Below, one piece after another: positions 32,163 through 41,240 of a stretch of 64,000 bases of DNA. Numbering within the stretch: the stretch's first letter is position 1; each line of letters begins with the position of its first letter. The notes beneath the pieces are model-generated. The model searched no databases and had not been told where the DNA came from. It was given only the letters and a program-made list of their open reading frames with translations. Source of the DNA: Tenrec ecaudatus (taxonomy: Eukaryota; Chordata; Mammalia; Afrosoricida; Tenrecidae). The DNA is taken from positions 251,672,812 to 251,736,811 of the forward strand of contig NC_134531.1 of assembly GCF_050624435.1 (NCBI RefSeq), written 5' to 3'. The position numbers and the translations under genes were made by a program.

Positions 32163-32668
32163 ATGTTAGTCTGGGCACGTTAGAGAAACAAATCCACAAA
32201 AACTCATATGTATAAGAGAGAGTTTTAGATAAAGGGTAAGTGCACATCAAGAAAGCATCCCAACCCAGTGCTGCCCAAGCCCACAAGTCCATATGTCCAC
32301 CACCAATCCACAAAGCCTTCCTCCATCTCACAAAACACATGCAGTGATGCCGACTGCAGGAGGAAAGCCAAGTCAGTGAGTGTGTAAGCTTCTCAGCGCT
32401 GCCAGGGGTCCCCACACAGCTGCTCCAGCACCCAGGGCAGCATCACGGTAGGTCCATGTGGCTTCACCTCAGGGATGTCTTGCAGGAAGTCAGACTTGCC
32501 AACTAAAGCAGAGAACTGGTTAAGGCAGCTGCACCCTGGTCGGACCATCACAAAATAAGAGATCGAAAGGCGAGGCTCACCAAGCCATTTCTTTCTCCGC
32601 ACTTCAATTAACCCCACATGTGTTTATCGGCCAGGTTGGCACAATAAACTTTAACTGTTTCAATGGTC
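32163..32668 (-). repeat. 500-bp LTR-like interspersed repeat, copy 1
   Basis: Starts GTTAGTCTGGGCACGTTAGA GAAACAAATCC and ends GGTTGGCACAATAAACTTTA ACTGTTTCAA. The whole length matches 59518-60045 block by block (GATGCCGACTGCAGGAGGAA AGCC; AGGGATGTCTTGCAGGAAGT). In the reverse direction it ends ...CTCTAACGTGCCCAGACTAAC, the style of MaLR/ERVL LTR ends, so minus is taken as sense. Family name unknown. Confidence 0.65.
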
Positions 32669-32854
32669 TACATCTTTGCCCTCTTGTCCCTTCATTTGCC
32701 ACCCATTCTGAGCTGTAGATTCACTTGGTTTCGACATTTGAAGAGGTGGATCAGGAGAGCCCTAAGAGCGGGAAGTAAAGCGGTATATCACGAATGAAAA
32801 GTAGTTTACTTGTTCATAGTTGCTAGTCAAAATGAAATTGTCATTCATATAGTA

Positions 32855-33055
32855 GAGTAGGTGATGGATTGCAAGGTCAGTGTTTCGAAACCACTAGCCC
32901 CTCTTGGGGGGGGGGCGTGGGGGAGGAGAGAGCTTTCTACTCCCCTAGAGAGTTGCAGTCCCGGAAGCTCACAGGACAGTTCTTCCGTGTCCTTTAGGGT
33001 TGCTATGAGTCAGCATGAGCTACTTGATGGCAGGGAGTTTGGTTTTGATTTCTGG
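32855..33055 (+). repeat. AfroSINE, lacks 5' tip
   Basis: GGTCAGTGTTTCGAAACCAC TAGCCCCTCTTGG, a G-run, CTTTCTACTCCCCTAGAGAG TTGCAG, then GGTTGCTATGAGTCAGCATG AGCTACTTGATGGCAGGGAG TTTGGTTTTG. Confidence 0.8.
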
Positions 33056-33059
33056 TAGC

Positions 33060-33190
33060 ACTTTTGCTAGCCACAAGGTCAGAGATTCAATTCCACCAGC
33101 CGCTCGATAAGAGAAAGATGAAGCGTCTGCTCTTCTAAAGATTTACGACCTCAGAAATCCTTAAAGAGCTGCTATGAGTTAGCGGGTTCT
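33060..33190 (+). repeat. AfroSINE, middle part
   Basis: TTGCTAGCCACAAGGTCAGA GATTCAATTCCACCAGCCGC TC, GATTTACGACCTCAGAAATC C, GCTGCTATGAGTTAGC. Confidence 0.75.
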
Positions 33191-33195
33191 ACATT

Positions 33196-33405
33196 AAGAC
33201 TCCCTGGGCAGTGTACGAAGCATGCTTGGCCTGCCAGCTGAAAGGCACAGGCTACTGTCCATTTAAAGGTATCGCAGAAGAAAGTTCTAGTTATCTACCT
33301 GTGAAAATCAGCCATCAAAGCCCTCTGGTTTGTGGCACGGTTATATTCTGACACACATGAGGTGTCCATAAGTCAAACACAGATGGCGCACCCTGTTGTT
33401 GTTCC
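33196..33405 (+). repeat. SINE variant, third in a row
   Basis: AAGACTCCCTGGGCAGTGTA, CCTGCCAGCTGAAAGGCACA, and a distal GGTGTCCATAAGTCAAACAC, ending in CCTGTTGTTGTT. Diverged; the TTG tail is unusual for a plus-strand copy, and the copy may be a composite. Confidence 0.55.
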
Positions 33406-34385
33406 TGTTTTTCTTGTTCTATATTCTACATAAGATATAATGTTATCGAAGGCACCAAGGAACGTTATGAAAACTCCTCAGATATTTTCCCATCATTTAT
33501 AGATATTGGAATATTAGATTTGCCTCTCAAATTCTTCATTTCTGATACACAGAGGCATCCTTGATTCTCCATCACAGTCAAAGCTCTGTCATGCCACCAT
33601 GCCTAGGATCTCTTTCATCCACTTCATCTTATTTCATTTGATTCACACCTGAACTTGAGTTTTCATGAACTATGAACTTGGATGATGTCAATGGCTTCCC
33701 TTTTTGTTTGTTTCCAGTCTTCGGGTCCAGCCGTGGGTTCCCTGACCACTCTTTATTAGAGAGACTCTTACCACTCTTGGCTCCATCTCCAGAACTGGAC
33801 ATGACCTATCCCTGGATCTACATTGAAATTTTTCCAAAGTTATTTCATTTATAATTCGGGGGGACAAAATTTGTAGATAAGAGAGAATGTCTTAAAATAC
33901 TTGGCAGAATCTTTCAAAATAAGCTTATAGATAAGGTGACCAAAAAATGGAAGCTGGGTGCTGGCAGAGTGAGGGGAATTTGTGCCTGACTGAAGAGATA
34001 GTGTGCTCCAGGCCTTGCGTTTGGCCTTGCCCTTCTGCCTGCCTTTATCAGTGATTTGTGTGAGCACAAAAGCACGTTTCTAAAATGTTTACAAGACCAA
34101 TGTTTCAGAGATCAGCATCAATAGGAGAGGAACTCAAAACATTCTTTCTGGCTTTAAAAATATAACTAAAATTAGCATGGCGTTTTATGAGGGTGAAGTA
34201 AACAGCATTAAGAATTTTTTTAAAGGAAATTTAACAATACCACGTTCAGGAAAGAAGGAATGGGGATTAATAGCCAAAGTTCTTGTGAAAGGATAAAATA
34301 TTTGAGCTGATAATCAGTATAATTAATATAGGCCAACAGCATAGCCCAGATAATGGACGCTAAGGCTATCCTCGCGAAGTATGAA
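33406..34385. other. no recognised feature
   Basis: Non-coding sequence without a repeat that I can name. Confidence 0.4.
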
Positions 34386-34590
34386 GGAGTCCTCCTGGCT
34401 CCATGGTTAAGCACCTAATGGACCGCGAAACAGAAGGCCAGCAGTCTGATTGCACCAGTAGTCCCGTGGTGAACCAAGTGATGGTCTTCCATGGAGACCA
34501 CAGCCAAGGAAAACTGCTGGGAAAGTTCTCCTCTGTCACGTTGGATCTGATGAGCTAGAATCAACCCACTGGCACCCAACAACAAGAATG
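34386..34590 (+). repeat. SINE variant with RTE-like tail
   Basis: GAGTCCTCCTGGCTCCATGG TTAAGCACCTAATGGACCGC, GAAGGCCAGCAGTCTGATTG CACCAG, ending GCTAGAATCAACCCACTGGC ACCCAACAACAAG. The CACCCAACAACAA end is like the RTE 3' terminus at 53690 and 39815. Confidence 0.65.
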
Positions 34591-35105
34591 TTTTTTTTTT
34601 CTTATATCCTGACACAAAACTACATTTGATGGTGCTTAATTGCAGAAATGAAGTATAACCTGTTGTTATTCTAACAGAAAATCGCTAGTATTAGTTCTGA
34701 ACATACCAGCTCAGAGAAATGCCACAGTCTGTAATCTCCCAGCTCACATTACTGACTCTCCTAAAGTACCTTCCATAATTACTGATTCTTCTTAGTTTCA
34801 TACATGGTGCTTGACAAAAAAAAATTAAAAAGCATCCAGATAGTAATATAGTGTCAGGCCTAAGTCTAGTGAGAAAACCACTAACACATCATAAAAATCT
34901 TAAATATTTAAATATTTGCTTATACATATATTTATAATGAATATGCATACAGAAATGTTAAAGTATTGATCTTCTTCTAAAAGGATTATGAAATTAGATA
35001 AGTGCATTGACATATTTAGAGAAAAAAATTCTATGGTAGTTAACAAACCGTGGAATTGGCCAAGCATCTAAATGCATTCTGAAAAATATTTTTTTTCTTC
35101 TCTCT
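34591..35105. other. no recognised feature
   Basis: AT-rich non-coding DNA. Confidence 0.4.
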
Positions 35106-35111
35106 CTTTTT

Positions 35112-35205
35112 TTAAACGTTTTATTAGGGGCTCATACAACTCTTATCACAATCCATACATACATAAATGTGTAAAGGATATCTGTACATTCATTGCCCTC
35201 ATCAT
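35112..35205 (-). mobile_element. short L1 3' end, antisense
   Basis: AAACGTTTTATTAGGGGCTC ATACAACTCTTATCACAATC CATACATACATAAATG, TTCATTGCCCTCATCATTTG. Flanking GAAAAATATTTT (35081) and GAAAAAGATATTTT (35209) are a possible TSD. Confidence 0.75.
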
Positions 35206-36335
35206 TTGAAAAAGATATTTTAATGCAACTGAAATGGATCAGGGCTATTTGTTTCAAGTTCCAAAGCCCACCCTTTGTAAAATCAAGCCTAATGAAATAA
35301 TGTGGCATGGTAGACCTACTCCAAGACTTAATAAGAATAATGATTACCACTGACCTCAACATCATTCCACTGAAGGTGGGTTCCTGGTCTCTCTTTGGAG
35401 ACAAAGCAGTAGAATCTCTCATTAAAAGGAGGACAGAGTTGTATAGCACTGTACTTTGGGAATACCATTTATCAGTGGTGATGATGTGAGAAATCAGAGC
35501 CAGTCAAATAAACAAGTATTTATTGAATGCTTGTGTTCTGTGTTTTCAAATAAAGGATTTAAGATTTTCTAAGGTCTGTGAAAGAATGAGACAATGTGTT
35601 TTATCAAGGGAATATTTCTAAGCTATTTATTCTCCAGCCAAATGTACTGCAAAGTATATTAGCCTGTGGCCCTAACAAGATGAGGATCTGAGTTCCAAAG
35701 AAAACGTGAGAGTGCTATAAAACTGAGATTTCTTTAAAGGATACATTTATTGTTAAATTATGGTAATCAGAGATATATGTATTGACTGCCAAGTATCGGA
35801 GATGATGAATAAACTTTAATTTATATGCCAACTCTAATTGTTAGTGGTTCCTAAAAGTAGCATGATGGGAAGGATTCTGAAGCTAAGCTTATCAGGAAAG
35901 AGTTCCATGATCAGTCAGTCATGCCTGTTATGGATGCAGCAACAACAGCATCTCTGTTCTGCCAGTTCTACACACGCAACATTTTGATGAGTAAGAACAT
36001 CAATAAACATCAAAGCGTAAGATCCTCTTTAAGTTTGCCAACCGGGCTAACTCTAGTTGAAAAACAGAAAAGGAAGAAAGTAAAAACTATGAGAACGGAT
36101 TTGTTCTGCTCTTATTTATTATAATTCCTCTTAAAACATTCCCTCCCTTCCCATCTCTACCAAGCATGTGTGCTAGCCGACATCTCTGACTTCCGGCACC
36201 AACCTAGAGGTCTGCACTGGGTATGACACGCCTGAGGTTTCTCACCAGCCTCCATTCAGCTGACTTTACCTTGGATGCTATATCCCCTCTCTGAAATTGC
36301 ATGGGAGAACGGCAGCTGGGTAACGTGATCCTCTG
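35206..36335. other. no gene; possible L2 scrap near 35500
   Basis: AACAAGTATTTATTGAATGC at about 35510 fits the reversed L2 terminus. Everything else is unrecognised. Confidence 0.35.
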
Positions 36336-36337
36336 GA

Positions 36338-36822
36338 GTCTGGTGGTGGTGGTGGTGGTGGTGGAGGAGGAGAAGGAGGAGGGGGAGGAGGTGGTGGTGA
36401 TGGAGGTGGTGGTGGTGGTGGTTGTGGTGGAGGTGGTGGTGGTGGAGAAGGAGGAGGAGGTGGTGGTGGTGGTGGTGGTGGTGGTGGTGGTGGTGAAGGT
36501 GGTGGTGGTGGAGAAGGAGGAGGTGGTGGTGGTGGAGGAGGAGGAGGTGATGGTGGTGGTGGTGATGGTAGTGGTTGTCGTGGAGGTGGTGGTGGTGGTG
36601 GTTGTAGTGGAGGTGGTGGTGGTGGAGGAGGAGGAGGTGGTGGTGGTGGTGGTGATGGTTGTAGTGGAGGTGGTGGTGGTTGTGGTGGTGGTGGTGGTGA
36701 TGGTGGTGGTTGTGGTGGAGGTGGTGGTTGTGGTGATGGTGGTGGTTGTGGTGGAGGTGGTGGTGGTGGAGGAGGAGGAGGAGGTGGTGGTGATGGTGGT
36801 GGTGCTGGTGCTGGTGGTTACA
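36338..36822. repeat. GGT/GGA trinucleotide microsatellite, ~485 bp
   Basis: Nearly uninterrupted GGT triplets with GGA, GAA, GAT and TGT variants. It opens one long frame in each reading direction (poly-Val/Glu forward, poly-Thr or poly-His on the reverse), which are artefacts of the repeat and not genes. Confidence 0.98.
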
Positions 36823-37475
36823 TGCCAGAGTCCGTTCCAACCCATAGTGACCTGATGCACAAAACACTGCCCGGGTGGTCATATGCCGTCCTCACAATTG
36901 TTCCTATGCTCGAACCCTTGTGGCAACCGTCTCCTTGAGGGCGATCCTCTTGTTCACTGCCTCTCTTACTTTACCAAACATGACGTCCTTCTCCCGGGAT
37001 TGTTCTCTCCTGACAACATGCCCAAAGTATGTAAGACGAAGCCTTGCCAGCCTTGCCTCTAAGGAGCACGCTGGCCATACTTCTTCCAAGACAGGTTGCT
37101 TTGTCCGTTTAGCAGTTCATGGTGTTTTCGATATTCTTCACCAGCACCACAATTCAAATGCAGCCATTTTCCTTCAGTCTTCCTTACTCGCTTTCCAGCA
37201 TTCACAATATACACGTTCCACATACACATGAGGCAATGGAAAATACCACGGCTTGGGTTAGGTGCACCCTAGTCTTCAAAGTAACATCATTCCTTTTCCA
37301 TCATCTAAAGAGGTCTGTGCAGCAAGATTTCCCTACAGCAACCAGTCTTTTGATCTCCTGACTGCTGCTGCCATGAGCATTGATTGGGGCTCCAAGCAAG
37401 ACACAATCCTTGACAGCTTCCACCTTTCCCCCATTTATCTTGATGTTACCTCTTGGTCCAGTTGTGTGTATTAAT
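36823..37475 (-). pseudogene. RTE (BovB-like) 3' portion, antisense
   Basis: Begins at the microsatellite with ACATGCCAGAGTCCGTTCCA ACCCATAGTGACC, the reversed RTE 3' terminus. It runs through CTCACAATTGTTCCTATGCT, ACCACAATTCAAATGCAGCC and GTCTTTTGATCTCCTGACTG to about 37475. Minus-strand peptides such as LTYFGHVVRREQSREKDVMF match the C-terminal part of RTE ORF2. Broken by stops. Confidence 0.85.
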
Positions 37476-37504
37476 TGATTTTGAAGGATTTTTATGTTTT
37501 AGTG

Positions 37505-37712
37505 ACAGGAGATCTGGTGGCGTACTGCTTGCAAGTTAGACCGATAACTGTCAGGTTGGCTATTCAAACTCACCAAGGAAGAAAGACTGGGCTTTCTACT
37601 CCTGTAGAGAATTACAGTCTCAGAAAAATCACAGGGGCAGTTCAACGTTGTCCCACAGGATCACCATGCGTCAGCCTTGACTCAATGGCAGTGAGTTTGG
37701 TTTGTTTAAAGA
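37505..37712 (+). repeat. AfroSINE, full length
   Basis: GGAGATCTGGTGGCGTACTG, CTTTCTACTCCTGTAGAGAA TTACAGTCTCAGAAAAATCA CAGGGGCAGTTCAACG, GATCACCATGCGTCAGCCTT GACTCAATGGCAGTGAGTTT GGTTTG. Confidence 0.9.
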
Positions 37713-37825
37713 TTTATGTTCTTGGAAACTCACAGGAGCAGTCATACCCCGCCCTATGGGATCACTATGAGCTATAGGGTCACTGTGAATCAGTGTCATC
37801 TCCATGGAAGTGAGTTTGGTTATGT
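37713..37825 (+). repeat. AfroSINE 3' half
   Basis: GATTTATGTTCTTGGAAACT CACAGGAGCAGTCATACCC, then GGGATCACTATGAGCTATAG GGTCACTGTGAATCAGTGTC. The 3' segment is doubled. Confidence 0.75.
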
Positions 37826-37830
37826 CTTAG

Positions 37831-38031
37831 TGAAGGAGAACTGATCAGATGGTGGTTAAATGCGCAGCTGCTAACCAGAAGCTTGGTGGTGCAACCCCCG
37901 CTGCTGCTTCATAGGAGAAAGGGAAGGCAGGATGCTTCCATAAAAAAGCACAGCTCAGAAAACCCTCCAGGGCAGTTCCCCACTCTGCTAGAGGGTCACT
38001 CTGACTTGGAATGGACTCAACAGCAATGGGT
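37831..38031 (+). repeat. AfroSINE, full length
   Basis: GAAGGAGAACTGATCAGATG GTGGTTAAATGCGCAGCTGC TAACCAGAAGC, GCTTCCATAAAAAAGCACAG CTCAG, GGTCACTCTGACTTGGAATG GACTCAACAGCAATGGG. Confidence 0.85.
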
Positions 38032-38690
38032 ATCCTATACATTCCCAGTACCATTTCCTCCTTCAAATCCTATCCCGGCCTCTCCAGAGAAAATGCTTTC
38101 CCACCTCTGTACCTCTGACTCTTAAACTTTAACCCCAAGCAGTCAGTGTAATGGAGGGGTTTGAGAGCACATCGGAGCAAGAAAGGACTTGAGATATTTC
38201 TTTCCCTCCACTGTATCTTTAAAACCCCATTTAAACCGTCCCCGGCTAGTTCCCAAATACAATGCCCGGACACTAACTGGAATGTAATAGGTGTAAGACA
38301 CCCTGGCTTCTCTTACCCAGCTTTAATGCTGCCTTCATAATTTACCTAGGAAATTTTTTAATATTGGGTAATTAAAGGGGCCATCTGAGAAGGTAACAAA
38401 TGTTCCTTCAGTTTAAAAGCTATTTCGTGTAGGGACAATGACATTAGCTCAAAATGACTCTGGTGCATTTCTTCTGAGAACACGTGTATAAAATACAAGC
38501 CCAGTTTTCTTCATCAGATAGAGAAAAGAGACCAACATTTCTAGATGTATCTTTCTTAAGAGAAACATCTCAGGTGTCAACCAAGACGCCTTTATGTGCA
38601 TTGGGGACCCTTACAAAACATCATAGGCACTGTTCTGGCTACATAAGAAACAGATATACAGGGCCCAAAGCAGTTCCCTGCTGCCCCTTT
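38032..38690. other. no recognised feature
   Basis: Unique non-coding DNA. Confidence 0.4.
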
Positions 38691-38694
38691 TCTG

Positions 38695-38846
38695 CATGGT
38701 TTCAAGTCAGGAAAAGTGAGAACCAGGGTTGGATCCTCTCACCATCCTTGTTCAATCTATTAGCTGAGCCAGTCATTAGAGAAGCTGGATTACATGAAAA
38801 GAATTGGAGGAAAACTTATGAGCAACCTGCTATACGCAGATAAAGT
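38695..38846 (+). pseudogene. RTE RT fragment, 5' of L1 insertion
   Basis: Translation gives GWILSPSLFNLLAEPVIREA and YADK-like sequence (CTATACGCAGATAAAG), the RTE palm/YADD neighbourhood. It is cut by the L1 that follows and continues at 39094. Confidence 0.8.
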
Positions 38847-39085
38847 GGGTGAAGGGAGACGTAAGACAGGACAAAATAATAATAATTTAACAAGGTTCAT
38901 GAGGGAGGGGGGAGCAGAGAGGGTGGGGGGATTAGGAGCTGATACCAAGGGCTCACGTAGAAATAAAATATTTTGAAAATGATGTTGGCAACAAAAGTAC
39001 AAATGTGCTTGACACAATGGATGGATATATGGATTGTGATAAAAGTAGTATGAGCCCCCAATAAAATGATTGAAAATTAAAAAAA
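38847..39085 (+). mobile_element. L1 3' end inserted in RTE
   Basis: GACAGGACAAAATAATAATA ATTTAACAAGGTTCATGAGG, GACACAATGGATGGATATAT GGATTGTGATAAAAGTAGTA TGAGCCCCCAATAAAATG, poly-A. RTE sequence lies on both sides, so the L1 is the younger element. Confidence 0.85.
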
Positions 39086-39093
39086 GGAAAAAA

Positions 39094-39815
39094 GAAGACT
39101 GCTTGCTGAAAGTAAGGAGGATTTGAAGCATTTGCTGATGAAGAGCAAGGATGGCAGCCTTCAGCATGTATTACAATTCAATGTAAGAAATACAAAAATC
39201 CTCACAACTAGATTAATGGATAGCATCACGTTAAATGGAGAAAAGATTGAACTTGTCAAGGATTGTTTCTTGCTTGGATCCATAATCAATGCTCATGGAA
39301 ACAGCAGTCAAGAGATCAAAAGACATATTGCATTCAGCAAATCTTCCGGCACAAGAGCTCTTTGAGGACAAAGGTGCGCCTGACCCTGGTATTTTAAATT
39401 GCCTCATGGACCCATGCAAGTTGCACATTAAATAAGGAAGACTAAGGAAAACATGATGCCTTTGAATTGTGCTGGAGAAGAATTTGAAAAATGCCGCAGA
39501 CTGTTGAAAAACAACCCAATCTGTCTTGGAAGAACTGGGGCCGAGTGGTCCTTAGAGACAAAGATGGCAAGGACGGCTCCGTCTTACATACTGGATTCAT
39601 GGTGTCCAGGAGACCGGTTCCTAGAGAAGGACGTCATGCTTGGTAAAGGGAAGGGGCAGTCAAAGAGAGCAAGACCCTCAAGCAGAGGGATTGACACAAT
39701 GGCGGCAACCATGGGCTCAAGCATAGGGCCAATTACGAAGGTGGCGTTGGACTGTGCGGTGTTTCATTCTGTTGTGCATAGAGTCACTGCGGGTTAAAAC
39801 TGACTCCATGGCACC
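39094..39815 (+). pseudogene. RTE C-terminal region and 3' end
   Basis: GCTTGCTGAAAGTAAGGAGG ATTTGAAGCATTTGCTGATG AAG, an open 80-codon piece (39123-39365) with FLLGSIINAHGNSSQEIKRH, then a frame (39453-39797) with the terminal domain, and a 3' end TAGAGTCACTGCGGGTTAAA ACTGACTCCATGGCACC TACTAAC. It encodes the thumb and C-terminal parts of an RTE ORF2 but is frameshifted. Confidence 0.85.
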
Positions 39816-39837
39816 TACTAACAATAGTTTTTCTGAA

Positions 39838-40085
39838 AACTACCAAAACTCCAAACTTGCTGCCATAAAGTTGATGCTGACTCCTAGTGAACCTATAGGC
39901 CATGGTAGGTCTGCCCCTGGCCCGGGGGGGGGGGGGGGGGGGGAGCGGGGGAGGGAGTGTTCTGAAGCTATCACTGTTTATGGGTGTAGAAAACCTCCTG
40001 TCTCTCTTAGAGATGAGTTTTCAAACTGATGAGCTCGTAGTTAGCCGCCCAATGCACCACCATTACACCACCAGGGCTCTGAAAG
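39838..40085 (-). repeat. AfroSINE, antisense, with poly-G expansion
   Basis: CCAAACTTGCTGCCATAAAG TTGATGCTGACTCCTAGTGA ACC, an uninterrupted G-run (about 39923-39942) in place of part of the body, GTTAGCCGCCCAATGCACCA CCATTACACCACCAGGGCTC. Confidence 0.85.
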
Positions 40086-40404
40086 CAATGCCTGAAACAC
40101 AATTTGCTACATTTACCGACTTCATTGATTTGCCAAAAGCATGGTTAGGGTCATTCTTGATAAATATATTTTCTAAATTTGAGTATAAACCCCTTATGCA
40201 TTATAAGAAATATAGTCCATACACACATGCAAGAAACATATTCCATACATATATGTAAGAGCTATATTACATACCTGTTTATATGTAAAATGTCTAACAA
40301 ACTTTCAGAGGCAGGTCGTCAGTTCTGTCCTCTAAGTCCCCCCGGGTAGGTTCAAGCAACCAACTTGATGGCTAGTCATCAAGCACGTACCTGTCTGTAC
40401 CACG

Positions 40405-40450
40405 CCAGGATTCCTTTACTCCGACAGTCTGCAGTATTTTCAATATGCTT
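40405..40450 (-). pseudogene. RTE fragment left of solo LTR
   Basis: CCAGGATTCCTTTACTCCGA CAGTCTGCAGTATTTTCAAT ATGCTT corresponds to the RTE antisense segment at 37105-37140 and to 10220-10255. It continues at 40823. Confidence 0.75.
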
Positions 40451-40822
40451 TGTGGGAAGCCGCAGCTCTCGCGAGATGTGGGAAGCCACAGCTCTCGCCG
40501 CCATTACAAGATGGCGCCGGGCAGTCAGGGCGGTGGCCCAACTAAGTGGTAAACAACCACTTAGCGCATGCGCGCTGCTGAGATGACGTAGTCATAACTC
40601 CACCCTGGAGTATGCAAACGAAGGTTCTGACGAACTCACCAATCAATGCATGAGGTTTTGACAAATGTACCAATCAAGGCACAGCACGTCCCCATAGAGC
40701 ATATATAAGCAGCAGCAGTTCGGGGTTTCGGGGTCTTTTTTCCGCATTTGAAAAATTAAACGCCTGTGGAAGAATCCTGTTGTGGCGCGTCTTTTCTTGC
40801 TGGGGAGACCTGGCGCGCGACA
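40451..40822 (+). mobile_element. solo LTR, class II (IAP/ERVK-like), with 6-bp TSD
   Basis: Begins TGTGGGAAGCCGCAGC and ends GGCGCGCGACA, so it has TG...CA ends. ATGCTT is repeated on both sides (40445-40450 and 40823-40828), the 6-bp TSD typical of class II ERVs. It contains CAAGATGGCGCC (YY1-like), TGACGTAG (CRE-like, about 40584), two CCAATCA boxes (about 40640 and 40670), TATATAA at 40702-40708 and ATTAAA at 40755-40760. The first 26 bp are tandemly duplicated at 40477. No internal retroviral sequence remains, so it arose by LTR-LTR recombination. Confidence 0.92.
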
Positions 40823-40975
40823 ATGCTTCACCAGACTCACAATTCAAATGCATCGAATGTTCCTTTGGCGTTCTTTCTCGTTGTCTCCTTTTGGAATGCA
40901 TATGAAACAAGTAACTGTCCAAGGCCTGGGTCTGGTGCACCTCAGCTTTCAAAGGGACACCTTTGTTCTTTTTGA
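40823..40975 (-). pseudogene. RTE fragment right of solo LTR
   Basis: CACCAGACTCACAATTCAAA TGCATCGAATGTTCC, then AAGGCCTGGGTCTGGTGCAC CTCAGCTTTCAAAG. Same order as 37138-37280. One RTE was split by the LTR. Confidence 0.75.
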
Positions 40976-40989
40976 AGTTAGACTTGTCC

Positions 40990-41240
40990 TTTTTTTTAAA
41001 CAGTTTTATTGGCATATAATTCACATATCCTACAATTCAATATTCAACCACATTAAGAATTGTACAGTCGTTACCACAATCAGTTTCAGAACATTCTCTC
41101 CCTTCTTGTACCGATCGTGATTGTCTCCCCATTTCCCCCAACACCCCCACCCCCAGGAACCATTAATCCAGTTACTAGACATGTCTTTTGAAACAGATAC
41201 ACACAATGCTACACATCATTGATTCCCTGACTGTTGCTTC
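40990..41240 (-). repeat. old L1M 3' end, antisense
   Basis: AAACAGTTTTATTGGCATAT AATTCACATATCCTACAATT CAA, CAATCAGTTTCAGAACATTC, CCCCAGGAACCATTAATCCA GTTAC. This is the mammalian L1M-type tail, also seen at 44700 and 51335. Confidence 0.7.

Noticed and set aside
35081-35222. A TSD for the L1 at 35112
   Set aside because: GAAAAATATTTT against GAAAAAGATATTTT is low complexity and differs in length, so it is not counted as proof.
36204-36882. Long ORFs of 184-218 codons in three frames
   Set aside because: They are readings of the GGT microsatellite (poly-Val, poly-Thr, poly-His) and have no gene context.
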